Assembly: GCA_023014365.1 (NCBI GenBank)
Contig: JAEBUN010000029.1
Span: forward strand, 62,001-126,000
Direction: 5' to 3'
DNA length: 64,000 nt
Source: Lepiota brunneoincarnata
Lineage: Eukaryota; Basidiomycota; Agaricomycetes; Agaricales; Agaricaceae
Below, piece after piece: positions 24,882 through 35,860 of this stretch; positions within the stretch are counted from its first letter, which is position 1; each line of letters opens with the position of its first letter. The translations under genes and the position numbers were made by a program. The notes below the pieces were generated by a model that was not told the DNA's origin, did not search any database, and was given only the letters and a program-made list of their open reading frames with translations.

Positions 24882-27800
24882 ATGGACTTCGACTTGAAGG
24901 TATTCTATCGCGAACGTGATGAAATTATGAACATGCCGGACGAAAGCCTTGACGACTATCGCAAGCGAGTGATTATGGGGAACGAGACCCATCTTAGCCA
25001 GACTGGTTTTGGTTCAAATTGCGTGTCTTACTTCGAAGAAGAATCAATCCCGGGTACAAAGGAAGATGGCCGCCCAGAATTCACACCATTGGATACGTCT
25101 GACGGCTCGTCATCCGTTCTGCGCGTCAACTCGACAGCAACTCGAGATCCAGACTCCAGATATCTCGGGAACGTATCACAGAGGTAGTGTCGCAACTGAA
25201 TGTGAGATGAAACAGAGCTTGTAATACTAGTGACTGTGCAGCCTGCCCGGACAGCGGGTCCCTCCTGGTAAAACTTCAGGCACTCAAGAGCGATCAAGTC
25301 CTTGTGGACCAGCCCATCCTTCTCACAATGCATCCGGGTGGGTCAGAACGCCGGTTCTGTCTTGACATCTTCGAACAATTATTCACTTACCATCCGCATG
25401 GTAGTTCAAAGGGCATTGAACGGCTGAATCAGGTTTCCAGCGCGCCAAATGTTGCTAGAGAGGAAAACGTGGAAGAAATGCGTAGTGCTGCTGCAAGGTA
25501 TTAAGCTGCGACCCCTTTTATTGTCGATGATCTGAATTTTCGTATTGAAGCAGAAATAGCAACACCGGCGTAAAGCGTAAGCTGTCTCCCATTGGAATGA
25601 CACCCGCGAAGCGACAGAAGGGCGCGGAAACCGGGCCTGTCTGGAACGACTTCTCCGTTCGGCACACTTCCACAGCAAAACCTTTACTCCAGATAGAAGC
25701 CCTGCGTCGTGCTGTGTCAACCCCTCCCCCAGATCAGGATATCTCTGCGTTAGAGATCGAGCAGCCCTCTGAAATTAAGAGCTTCACAACCTCCCCTGAA
25801 CATACTTCGCAGAAGCAGCCTTCATCTGGACAACGCAGCCCGTAGGTTTTGATCCTCCGAAGAGGCTTTATCGTATTTTTAATTAACTTTGGACCGTCAC
25901 TGGCAGAATCAGTTCCTTCTCCCATATTCTGGCACATTCTCCGAGGTCCGATTTACGGCACCAGGTTCAAAAATCAAAGAACCCGGGTATGGTCGTTGAA
26001 ACTCCACAAGGTCAGCTGAATGGTAGAGTGGCGACAATGGGCGGCAGAACTTTTAATGCTGCAACGCGCCGGAATCTACACGATGAGAGTGACCCTCCCA
26101 CTTCACCGATAGAAGATTCCAGTATACAAGGCGTGTTACCCCCTGCAACAGCACCGAAATCTAAGAAGGGCATAATAGCCTCCGAGCCCACAAGACTGTG
26201 CTTAGAGGTGAAAGAACGGGTGGCGAGGCATGCTGCAATGAAACGTCGTGACAAAGTCATTTCGTTAGGGCCCAAGGGCACAGAATCCAATGTCCTGGGA
26301 GGCCTGAGCATCAAGGACCAGGTCCGGCATGAGACTTCTACCGTACAAACACCATCAGTTACTTCCTCACGCGCTGGTCCATCTCACTTCCATACTTCTG
26401 GGGATGAAGAGCCGCAGAAGCAAGCAAGCACGCACAGACCACCGGCTCGGGTTAAACAACAGAAACCAAAAACCGCCAAGAAGGAGAAGCATCAACCAAT
26501 AACCCCAGCTGATTATGCCAGACAGCTCCTCGATAACGCTCACACGGGTGGAAAACGTAAAAGCTCGGCCGTCAAATTCCTAGAGGGCAAGAATATCTAC
26601 TATATTGGGGGCGACATGCAATACGCTGGCGAAAGAACTCGAGGGCGAATGGAACTGGTATGTTGTTCAGCCGGTTTTTTACATCAGTTTGTGCTGCGGT
26701 TTGGCCAATCTCATTTCGGCAGATTGTGAAACATGGCGGCAATCTCGTTCCTACCTATGATCCCACTATTGTCACCCATATTGTCACCGACACTAACGGG
26801 CCTCCCACACTTCGTGCCCTTGGCTACAAACGTCTGAGCGAGATTCCCGCCCATATTCCAACAGTCAAATGGAGCTGGATCCTGTCAGCAATTGGTAGGA
26901 CGGGACGATTCGATAAGGAGGACATCAAGGCCAAAATGGAAGACGTGTGGTTGCATGCAGCCTTTAGTGAGAGAATGGACGCAACATCTGATTACAGCAA
27001 GGTCGCAATGCAGCCATCTAGAAACGATGGGGCTGTGGAAACAAATACCGACAAAGCGCCAAATCGGTGGGTTCACAAAGCCCTGTTCGTCCATATATCC
27101 CTTATCATCGTACAGTGACGACGTTCTGTGCGCATCCACCTCTGCCCAAGCGAGAGTTGGGGTGGCAGTAAGCAGAAATGGGAGTTCGGAACCTTCCAGC
27201 ACCCGAATCACCTCGCGTCATAACACCACGCTCGTCCCACCCGTTCGATCTAAAGCAAAGAACCTCGTTCCAGTATCCTTGGGAGCTCAGAGTGTCATGG
27301 AAAATAGCGCTGCGGACCCTCTAGAGGAGTTTTATGCGGAGGCCAGGGCAGCTCGCGAGAATGATGTATGATTCAAGAACTGTATTAATGAATAGTTGCT
27401 AATATGTATATGAATCGTTTCTTCACAGTGGTCTCGCTACGGGGAGTGTGAAGAATCAGATGAGGATTCTGAGCCAGTTACCGTCGACGCGATTTCACCA
27501 CAATCATCATTCAAGAAGACGGTGATTCAACTAAGTTCTTCCCCCTTGGTCCTCGTTGTTTACAATTTATCCATACAGCGCTGGACCTGTGACGAAGGAG
27601 GGCCACGCACGACTAGCTGCGCAAACCAGGACATCATCGACAAGGTCGGTTTGATTCTACTGGTTCTAGATAATTACAGATGTAATTCTTCCCGAAGTTA
27701 CAAGAGCTTCAAGAACTCCATAAAGCGAAGCCGGGCGACGAGGATCATTGGCGGGCATTCAGTTATAGCAAGAGTAATTGTTTATCTCTATCATTCTCAA

Positions 27801-29230
27801 ACACTGACCAACGATGAAAAGGCATCCGTGCACTTCGCGCACATCCACAACGGATTCAATCTTACAGTGAAGCACGCAGCATCCGAGGCGTTGGTGAGAA
27901 AACCGCCTTGAAGGTCCCTTTGTTCTTTATGACTTTTTCTTGCGCTGATTTTCCATGGAGATTATGGAAATTCTTGAGACTGGCGATCTCCGGCGTATCA
28001 ACTATGAAAAGACGGATGATGTCAAAGTCACACGATTATTTCAAGGAATCTACGGCGTTGGTGAGCGTGACATCCTAGGCATTCACTCTTCTTTGATGGA
28101 CCGTAGCCTGATACTTTCCCAGGCCAATCAACTGCGTTCAAGTGGTATTCTGCGGGGTGCCGCACCCTGGAGGACCTTCAGAATCAAAAAGGGGGTGTGC
28201 AGTTGAACCCTGCCCAATTGATCGGGCTGCAGTATTATGACGGTATTTATCCCTGATTTAGAATCTTCCAAGTATAATTGGTTCTGATGAGCTCTTGGCC
28301 TGGCCTCAGACATCAACACCCGCATGCCCCGCAGCGAGGCAAAGGCTATTTTTGACCTCATCAGGCCCATTGGTAATTCCCCATATCAACACCTTCAACA
28401 ATCCGAGCGCTGAAGAAGCCTTCCCCAGCATTGTCACTTGATTCCAAGCTCTTCATTGAGATCATGGGAAGCTATAGAAGGTAAACGTCATAGATATTCG
28501 ATTTCTTCACATCCTTGATATGACAGGAAAACAGGGGCAAAGCCGATTGCGGAGATATTGATATCCTGATCACACGCCCGACCGACGACGGCCGGGCGCA
28601 TTCTGGTAAGCACGATCATTTGTTAATGCCCTCTCCCTTCACACTAACTACGTCTAGGAATATTGGCTCGGCTTCTTCCAGCCCTTCACAAAGCAAGAGT
28701 TCTCACGGAAGACCTTGCAATGCCAGAGGATTTCAATGACCTCGAATGTATATATCGTGGTCTCTGTCGCTTGCCCCAGGCAGGGTCTCGTCGCCGGAGG
28801 ATTGATTTTCTGACTGTACCCTGGAAAAGTCGAGGGGCTGCGTTGCTTTACTATACCGTATGCCCAACACTTGTATTTTGTTTTTGCGCGCCTGATTTCG
28901 ACGCTTACTAGGGTGATGACATCGTAAGCGGCCATATCGGGTCCTTCTGTTACCCTCACTGACTTGGTAATCAGTTTAACAGAGCGATGCGGATGAAAGC
29001 GAACAAGATGGGTTACTCACTCAATCAGCGAGGTTTGTGTAGTGGCATTGTCCGGGACCCAAAGAATTATCAAGTTAAACTCAACGAAGGCCAGTTCCGG
29101 ACAGATAAAATATCCCTATTCCTTTATTGAATGCCTGACAGGTACACTATTCGCATCCGAAACTGAGGAAGAAATATTTCGCATTTTGAATGTACCTTGG
29201 CAAGAGCCCCATGAACGCATCCGGGGATAA
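24882..29230 (+). CDS. POL4: DNA polymerase IV/lambda-like (X family) with BRCT domain
   Basis: Gap-filling polymerase for double-strand-break and base-excision repair, nuclear. Start MDFDLKVFYRERDEIMNMPD. A long variable N-terminus is followed by a BRCT domain (IVKHGGNLVPTYDPTIVTHI, YKRLSEIPAHIPTVKWSWIL; about 26730-26890), then the Pol X core: RSIRGVGEKTALK helix-hairpin-helix, LFQGIYGVG second HhH, WYSAGCRTLEDLQN, LIGLQYYDD, GSYRR. The metal site GDIDILITRP has catalytic Asp codons at 28554 and 28560, and the third Asp is in RRIDFLTVPW (28804). Then MRMKANKMGYSLNQRGL and LFASETEEEIFRILNVP to PWQEPHERIRG, TAA at 29228-29230. All three catalytic acids are present. The last intron is GC-AG (29090-29141). 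Middle exons between about 25200 and 26650 and 26900 to 27600 are less certain. Frames read cleanly. Confidence 0.92.
29090..29141 (+). other. GC-AG intron in POL4 (52 nt)
   Basis: The exon ends ...KLNEG with aacgaag. The intron starts gccagt and ends ctgacag. Only this junction joins RDPKNYQVKLNEG to TLFASETEEEIF in frame, matching the conserved Pol X C-terminus. No GT donor nearby restores the frame. Confidence 0.7.
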
Positions 29231-31499
29231 TGATTCTAGTAGCGAAGCTGAGTGCAGGAATGGCCATCTTCGCGATGGCATGAGGACTCGTTCTAGCCCC
29301 TGGGGTATTAATTCAATATTGTATATGGTGTTCTTATTTTCTACCTTGTCTACCCAGCATCTCGCTCGTACGGGTGAAGTCTCTTTATTTCGTGGGGCCG
29401 CGAATTGAGTACTGAGTAGTTGGCAGGAGGCTGTTTCTGATTATGCCCCTTAATGTGAGCTACCTGAAACTATGTTGTTCCCTCGGCTAGCGGGAAGATG
29501 AAGTGTGTGCAGATAAATTACATGGGCATTGCACGTCGTGGAACCATGAAGGGTTTCATGTTGAAAACGCTTTGGCTGGAGTAACATGCCCACCCGCGCC
29601 GCGCTGTCATGTTGCATACTTAGGCCGGGCCGTTTTAGGCGGAATTTGTGCACCCCTAACGCATTGCGATTACTCATTGGATCCCACTCATAAAAGGATG
29701 TTTTATCGCTCCTACCCTAGTTGTTGTAGTTATTCTAGGTCCAATTACATTGCAGGTTTGGCTATCTCCATTTGACTCATCGGCTGCGATGGAACAGTGA
29801 TGGAACCCACCACTGATATTTCCTCACGCCACTCTCAAATGACTCATCATACTTATGCTTACTCTTACACACCACGGAGAGGGTGAACTAATAATGTTCT
29901 TCTACGATACATAACGTAGGCACAAGGCTAGGCCTTTCCCCTTACCGCTGTACGCGGACCTCCATATACATACACAGGCCCTCACTCTTAACATCACCCA
30001 CCCCACCATAATCTGTTTTAGTGCAAGCGAGTAATGGGCTTACTAGAACACTACGCATTATCCGGAGACCAGCTCATGTTTATGAGAGGTTAGGCGCTGT
30101 GCAACGTCACTGCGTTAGGATCCGGATGCTGGGACTCTGCACACAAAGCAGTGGCTTATATATAGGATGAACCAAACTGAAAAGGACCTAGATGTGGAGC
30201 GTTGTGGACAAGCATACAATTAATCGCACCCTTGGCGGAGCGAGTTCTCATCAGCCGTATTTTTGGTTTTCGCTAGGTTAGAAGTCGGGACGGAACCAGC
30301 GGGTTGGGGTCTTGTCTTATCCGATATGCCCTTAGTCCTACTGATGACGCATGTCCTAATATCAATATTAGGTACGGGGAAAACAAGTCATAGGCAACAT
30401 GGAGCTGCAGAGGTCACAGTATGAAGGTGACAAGCGTATTGAGGTCAGCGAGTAGTAGTAAAGGGCTGGTTCCCTTGGTACATACTCCGCCCCAAGATAA
30501 CCAGCCCTTCGCTCTCGTCACGGGAAAGTCTGCTCTAAGGGTGAGCCATAGACTAACCCCTTGGATATCATCAGAAGATACGGAGTGCAAGGAGCCAGCT
30601 TACTCGCCCACTTACGCTAGTGGTGAAACTGCTCCAGAGACCCCAATTGATATGCTATGGAACCGATTCCAATTTGGGTTTTTCCAACTTTGGGCTAGCT
30701 AGAGGGCGGATTGAACACAGGGAATGGGATGTTCTACCCTCATTGCACGAGCTGTACGACACATTCACGATATCGAGCGGCACAACGGACAAATCATTAT
30801 AGTGGATTGATTAGGGCCACGGCGCAAATCCCTATAAAAGCCCCAACTCACCTCTGTTGGGGATCAAAAGGGAGTCAAGGTCTCGTAATATCGTATATCC
30901 GGCCACGGATCAATGGAGCACAGCGTACTAATGATAATACATCAATACAAGGCCGTTAGCTGCGAAGAAGATAGTTGTACACACAAGAGCTGGTACACTC
31001 CTTTTGAAAAAGGGAAGAAGGAGATGTTCTTCACGACCTTTGTCCCCAGTGGATTTCTGTTGCACCGAATATAGTCGCATCACCCCGAACATATTCCGCG
31101 TCTAGAGTAAGTTGTGCTCAACAGCAATGCCACGCCCGGGATATAGTTCAGTTTGACGCTAGTATTACATTGGATGTCGACGAGAGCCTAAGAGAACTGA
31201 TCGCTTGGCGTCTTTTCGCTGGATTAGAAATACCGGGTTGGTTGTGGTCGGCCAGATTCTTAGCACACAGTGTGTTGTCCAATGTTGCGAGAAATCGACC
31301 CCCACTCAGGCCCTTCTGGACTAGGCTCCAGGTGAGCTTTTGAGTATAAAAGTACGGGCCTTGGTGTCTGTATCGTCAGCCACTTGGTCGACCTTCGAAC
31401 ACAAGCTACCTGGGAACTTTGAAACAACGTATACTTTTGGTCGGCCTCTTTTCCATCCTCTTTTATTTCATCTGCCCTCAACGTTCTCAACTAGCTGTT
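29231..31499. other. 2.3 kb without a recognisable gene
   Basis: Only short unrelated open frames (for example 30421-30702). No protein family, tRNA or clear repeat pair is visible. The segment 31330-31499, just before the DPBB gene, contains gagtataaaag, a likely TATA box, at about 31341. The rest could be an old transposon remnant, but nothing proves that. Confidence 0.5.
31341..31351 (+). promoter_or_regulatory. TATA-like box upstream of the DPBB gene
   Basis: gagtataaaagt lies about 155 bp before the ATG at 31500, followed by pyrimidine-rich DNA (ttttccatcctcttttattt). Position and sequence fit a fungal core promoter; transcription start is not known. Confidence 0.4.
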
Positions 31500-32019
31500 A
31501 TGTATTTTGCCAATTATTTCATTACTACCATCGGTGCTGTCCTCATCCTCGCTGGGGCTGCCGCCGCGAACCGTGGCGATGGTACGAATTATGTTTATTT
31601 CTTCCATGATCGACGGCTGACTCCAATTGGCTCTTCACAGCCTCCTATTACTATACTGGGGTAATTGATTAACATCTGCTGTTCGTTTAACTTTCTTTTA
31701 ACACATGACGGCAGCTTGGAAATTGTGGTGCCTGGAGCAAGGACTCTGATTTCATCGTCGCGCTTTCCACCGCGGAATACAGCAACGGTGCCCACTGCTG
31801 GAAACACATCAAGGTTTCTTGTAAGTGGTCTAGAGGTCAATGTATTTACCAGCTTCGACTCACTCTTGCACTGCAGACGGAGGCAAAGTCATTGACGCTA
31901 CCGTCGTCGACTCTTGCCCGGGATGCTCCCGCTATAGCATTGATCTCTCCCCGTCTGCCTTCCAGGCCCTTGCCCCTCTCGATGTAGGTCGCATGCAAGT
32001 TGATTGGTGGTATGCTTGA
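31500..32019 (+). CDS. Small secreted double-psi beta-barrel (expansin/RlpA-like) protein
   Basis: Start ATG at 31500: MYFANYFITTIGAVLILAGA with AAA-N, a clear signal peptide. After splicing three introns the mature part reads SYYYTGLGNCGAWSKDSDF, IVALSTAEYSNGAHCWKHIK, VSYGGKVIDATVVDSCPGCS and YSIDLSPSAFQALAPLD, ending GRMQVDWWYA. This is the barwin/DPBB fold with paired Cys (GNCG, HCWK, DSCPGC) and the DLS..AF..LAPL..G...V.W signature. About 120 residues with no carbohydrate-binding module. The family includes small secreted proteins that loosen or bind cell-wall polysaccharide, several of them plant-associated. Introns: gtacga...ttcacag, gtaatt...acggcag, gtaagt...ctgcag. All junctions keep frame. 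Confidence 0.85.
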
Positions 32020-33020
32020 GTACCGACCGGTGGATTTTTCGGTGCCCCTGGACCCCATTTTATGAAATATGGTTTTGATGTATTTTCGGTTTTCTCTTCA
32101 TCTTGCGAAAGAGTATGTACTTGAGTGGTGTTGGAATAATTTTGGAAGATAATCTAATCAGATTGAAGTGGGATGTGTCCTTGGGATGAGCTCAGTTGAC
32201 CCTCAACCGATAGATTTGCAGCGGCGATAGCGGATTACAAGTCGCTCGAGTAAACGGGTTGCAACCCGGTCCGGAGTTCCGGGCTGCAGGCCGTCGAGCT
32301 CGCCTACTCCATCCAGACGATCAGTTGGCTTGTACGGATGGCCATGTGTGAAGCAAGAGTTGACTGTAACCCTTATCCTTCTACTCACGGTGCACACAAC
32401 CAAGCACTGAACCTTAGGCGCTGCTAGTGTGGCGATCATCACCTCAACTCCTGGGCCCTTACAGGCCAAATCCCCATCCAGCATCGTTAGATGTTCACCG
32501 GAACGGAAATACTCGACTGCCCACGTGACAGTATATTTAGGTACCCTCAAAAGACTTGGCCCGAGCTCGAACTCTTTGCTCATGCTACGTCCGGTCTGTG
32601 CTCCAAGCTAGAAAACATCATGCAGATGAGAGCGTTCTCTGGTCCCATGGCCTTTTGACGTGCCAGGTGCCAGACACTCGGATGTCTCACGGTTGCCTCC
32701 CTGGTTGGGATATTTAGTCGGTGGCCCTCACGAGTGTCTCTAACACAAAGGGGGATTCCATTTCCCATCACCCCAAGCACATGGAGGTCGATGCGAATAA
32801 GGCCTTGCGTTTTTGCCACTTGAATCAATGTTTGCGCCAAAACTGTATATACTGCGCTGTGGCTTCTTTCTGTTCCGTCTTTGATATGACGTGTGTATTG
32901 TGAAAGGCAAGACGCCATGTGAATCATCTCCCCCCCCCCCCTTCCTGGATGTGGACGGTTCTGCGGTTTCTCTGGGCATGTATTGTCCCATGAGCTTCTT
33001 GTGGAGGTATATAATAATGC
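32020..33020. other. Intergenic, no supported gene
   Basis: About 1 kb. An open frame on - (32203-32583) starts MSKEFELGPSLLRVPKYTVT and may be a fragment, but no family is recognised. A 10-C homopolymer lies at about 32931-32941. Promoter of the PX-GH18 gene is expected at the right end. Confidence 0.45.
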
Positions 33021-35541
33021 ATGAATCTGCATCACCGGCAGATTATCGTTTCCATCCCCCTCATGGCCCCCCTTGTTGCGATCTCCAGTCATACGACTGC
33101 TTCAACTCCCAGACCTCATATCGTCTACAATGTCCTAGTGACAAATTATGGAAAAGAGACTATCGTCCGTCGAAGATACTCAGAGGTGCGATTCTGCCAC
33201 AAATCAATGCACGCACATCAATGATTAATTCCATCTCTCACAGTTTGAAGCCTTACATGGTAACATCAACGCCCCCACATTTTAGGTCCCTAGCCCCAAT
33301 GCCTAACGTAACATCTTCCACCAGAGGCGCTTCAGGACCCGTTCAACCTTCCACCTAAGCGCATACTGGTCACCACGTTTATTCCTTCTGCTTGGGCCGA
33401 CGACGCCTTGATCTCAGAGCGCAAGATCGGTTTAGGCCGAATACCTCAATTATCTCCTCTCGGCTCCGGAATACCAAGACTCTTATGACTTGAACCAGTT
33501 CCTGACCCCCACCGAACCTACAGCTCCTCGAGAACTCAACCTTGAAGATGTCCTACCGTCAACATTGTCCCGAAAGGCAGCCCTAGGCATTGTGGCAGAT
33601 CTAGGGGACGGCGACAAAGTCGACGCACAGGCTACTACGCCGATTGCTGCTGCGTACTACCCTGACTGGAGTGCGGGCACGAACCCGCCTGAGAAGATCG
33701 ATTTCTCAAAGTTTGATATCCTCTTCTATGGTTGAGTTTTTGTTTTTGTTTTTTGGTTTCAGCGCCTGTGGTTCGAGAGACTAACCAAGGAATGATAGCA
33801 TTTGCTATGCCCAATTCATCTTCGACTCTGACCTGGGATTCTGGAAGTCAGTCGATCCTTCAACGACTCGTGAAAGCCGCACGAGCCAGTGGAAAGGGAA
33901 CCAAGATCGTTCTCTCCGTTGGTACGTGTTTCTTCATCATCTTCTTCTCCTAGTCGACTTTGGTTCATATTGACTCTCGCCAAGGTGGATGGGGCGGCAG
34001 TAAATACTTTAGCCAAGCCTGCTCTTCCTCGGCGAACCGCACCAAGTTTGTCAAAGCCATGGCTAGTGCAGTTACACAATATGGCATCGATGGTCAGTAG
34101 GAGCTTTTGAGAGAGAGAAAAGTCGTTTCGGAGCTACTTGACACAAATTACACATATACAGGTGTCGACATTGACTGGGAATATCCCAACTCTGCAGGAG
34201 CCGGGAACCCTCACTCTCCAAACGACGCAACTAATCTGCTCAGCCTCTTTAAATCTCTCCGTTCAGCGCTCCGTACGTGAATTTAAACTGGGGACTGGAC
34301 TTGCTTGACTTTTTTTCTTTTTTTTCTTGTGACAAAGCGAAACCAAAGATTATCTCCGCTGCTGTGCCTCACCTCCCTTGGCTGGGTTCTAACGGTAAAC
34401 CACTGACCGACGTCTCTGCATACGCTGCCGTCATGGACTTTGTAAACATCATGCAAGTAATTTACTCCCGGCCATGACAAAATGAAATTAACTCACAAAA
34501 AGGAACTACGACGTTTGGGGAGCTTCCTAGTTCTCCAGGTCCCAACGCACCCCTTGGTAAGAAAAAAAGTCCTCAATTTAAAACAAACAACCAACCTTAA
34601 TTTATTTCGCTCCCATTAGGTAACCTCTGCGGAAACTCAAGGCAACCCCAAGCAAGTGCTCAAGCTGCTCTCGCTCAATGGAAAAAAGCCAAGTTCCCAG
34701 CAAACAAGCATGATCCTTGGTCTTCCCGTTGTATGGCTACGTCTCTCAAAGCACCAAAAAGGTCTTGACGGGCCTTGTCCTTCCTTCTTCTGGTATGGTG
34801 CTCCTCGTTAAGGACGACTCGGGAGGGGCTGGGGTTAATGGTACAGTGGGAGAGGGAGAGGGAGAGGGAGAGCCAGAGGTGAGCTTCCTCAATGGGGCTC
34901 ATGCGAGGTCGAGGGTTTTACCTACCACGGATGAGGAAGAGGCGGCGGTGGCGGCGGCGGGGGGTGATAGTAATAAAGAAGTTGGGATCCAGGCTGCGAA
35001 TCTGCAAAAGTGGTGGGGTCAGCAGATTCCTTTCAAGGAGATTGTAAAGTCTGGTGCGCTTGTCAAGAAGTCGGATGGGAATTATGGCGAAGGGTGGCGG
35101 GTTTACTATGGGTAACGTTAAACTTCTCTGTGGATGAAAGGATTGTTCATATACCCCCCGCTTAGCATGGGATGATTGTAGTGATACGCCGGTCAGTTGT
35201 TTTGCCCATTTGCTTCTGCTACCAAGTTGTGGGCACTGACAAAGGCGGTTATTAGTTCTTGTTCAACACGGCCCAGAAGACTGTAGTCACCTACGACGGC
35301 AAGTTCAATTCCACCAGCCCTCTAGTTTCTATTTACGAGCTATTCCTTCTAGATACATGGTCACTGGCAGACAAAGCCAAGTTCGCAAAGTCGAGCGGAA
35401 TGGCGGGATGTTTCACGTGGTCTCTTGATCAGGTTGGTGATAGACTTCTCTCTCTTTTTCGTGGGGTTGATGGGCTGATTTCCCTTCCAGGACGATGGAC
35501 TCACGCTTCAGAATGTCATCCGTAAGAATCTGGGCAAGTGA
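33021..35541 (+). CDS. PX domain-GH18 chitinase fusion, copy 1 (reading frame broken)
   Basis: N-terminal PX domain: MNLHHRQIIVSIPLM, then HIVYNVLVTNYGKE, the lipid-site RRRYSEFEALH (spliced), DPFNLPPKRILVTTFIPSAW, ERKIGL, AEYLNYLLSAPEYQ. A linker of about 45 residues leads without a stop into GH18: PIAAAYYPDWSAG, KIDFSKFDILFYAFA, KIVLSVGGWGGSKYFS, the catalytic GVDIDWEYP (Glu codon 34178-34180), IISAAVPHLPWLG, FVNIMNYDVWGAS, MILGLPLYGYVS, SGMAGCFTWSLDQDDG, ending QNVIRKNLGK with TGA at 35539-35541. No signal peptide is visible at the PX start. Four single extra bases break the frame (33435, 34528 with an in-frame TAG, 34709, 34728). Two introns are GC-AG (34453-34502, 35299-35352), and a 10-nt micro-exon lies at 35182-35191. 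GH18 hydrolyses chitin; PX domains bind phosphoinositides. Either a pseudogene or a gene with consensus errors. Confidence 0.75.
34453..34502 (+). other. GC-AG intron in PX-GH18 copy 1 (50 nt)
   Basis: The exon ends in FVNI-at, the intron begins gcaagtaatt and ends caaaaag, and the next exon completes ATG and reads NYDVWGAS. The same junction in copy 2 uses a GT donor (gtgggc), so the donor changed between paralogues. Confidence 0.75.
35182..35191 (+). other. 10-nt micro-exon in PX-GH18 copy 1
   Basis: tgatacgccg lies between a 70-nt intron (35112-35181, gtaacg...attgtag) and a 64-nt intron (35192-35255, gtcagt...ttattag). It completes a Gly codon and encodes Asp-Thr-Pro, joining RVYYG to FLFNTAQKTVV. 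The same micro-exon occurs in copy 2. Confidence 0.75.
35299..35352 (+). other. GC-AG intron in PX-GH18 copy 1 (54 nt)
   Basis: tac gac g is followed by gcaagttcaattcc...ccttctag and then at aca tgg. Removing it gives VVTYDDTWSLADKAKF, exactly the paralogue's YDDTWSLMEKAKF. gcaagt is the consensus GC donor. Confidence 0.8.
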
Positions 35542-35860
35542 AAATGATGCTGTCTGTCATCCTTTACGATCTTTCATGATGTCATGATGTTCTATGTGCT
35601 CTTGTATTGTATACATAAATAAATACATCACTAGACCCAAAGCACCATATGACACAATACCACAAGCACATGAACGCTCTTCCAGGCTCGGACCATTGTT
35701 GTTAAAGAACGTGTTGAACCTTGATTTGTCTTCCTCTCAACTTCCGGCGGGGTGGTACCACCCAATTGTTCACTAACAACCAATCATCATGTAAGCCAAA
35801 ACTTCAATCTGCCAAAAAAATATCCTCCACACGATAATACTCCCTATCGCTTACTCGCAC
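35542..35860. other. Convergent 3' intergenic region
   Basis: 319 bp between the stops of PX-GH18 copy 1 (+) and the TIM-barrel glycosidase-like gene (-). Holds both 3' UTRs; aataaataaa-like sequence (cataaataaatacatc, about 35613) may serve polyadenylation. No gene. Confidence 0.5.

Noticed and set aside
32250..32295. Palindromic GC-rich stretch (gggttgcaaccc) as a tRNA
   Set aside because: No acceptor stem, T-loop ttcga or anticodon arm can be folded around it.
33021..33490. PX domain as a separate small gene
   Set aside because: In copy 2 the join to GH18 is in frame over an intron, and in copy 1 the PX end runs on into GH18 without a stop or promoter-like gap. Transcript data could still change this.
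33435..34731. Programmed +1 frameshifting in PX-GH18 copy 1
   Set aside because: The sites share no slippery sequence, four in one gene would be extreme, and similar extra bases occur in unrelated genes nearby.
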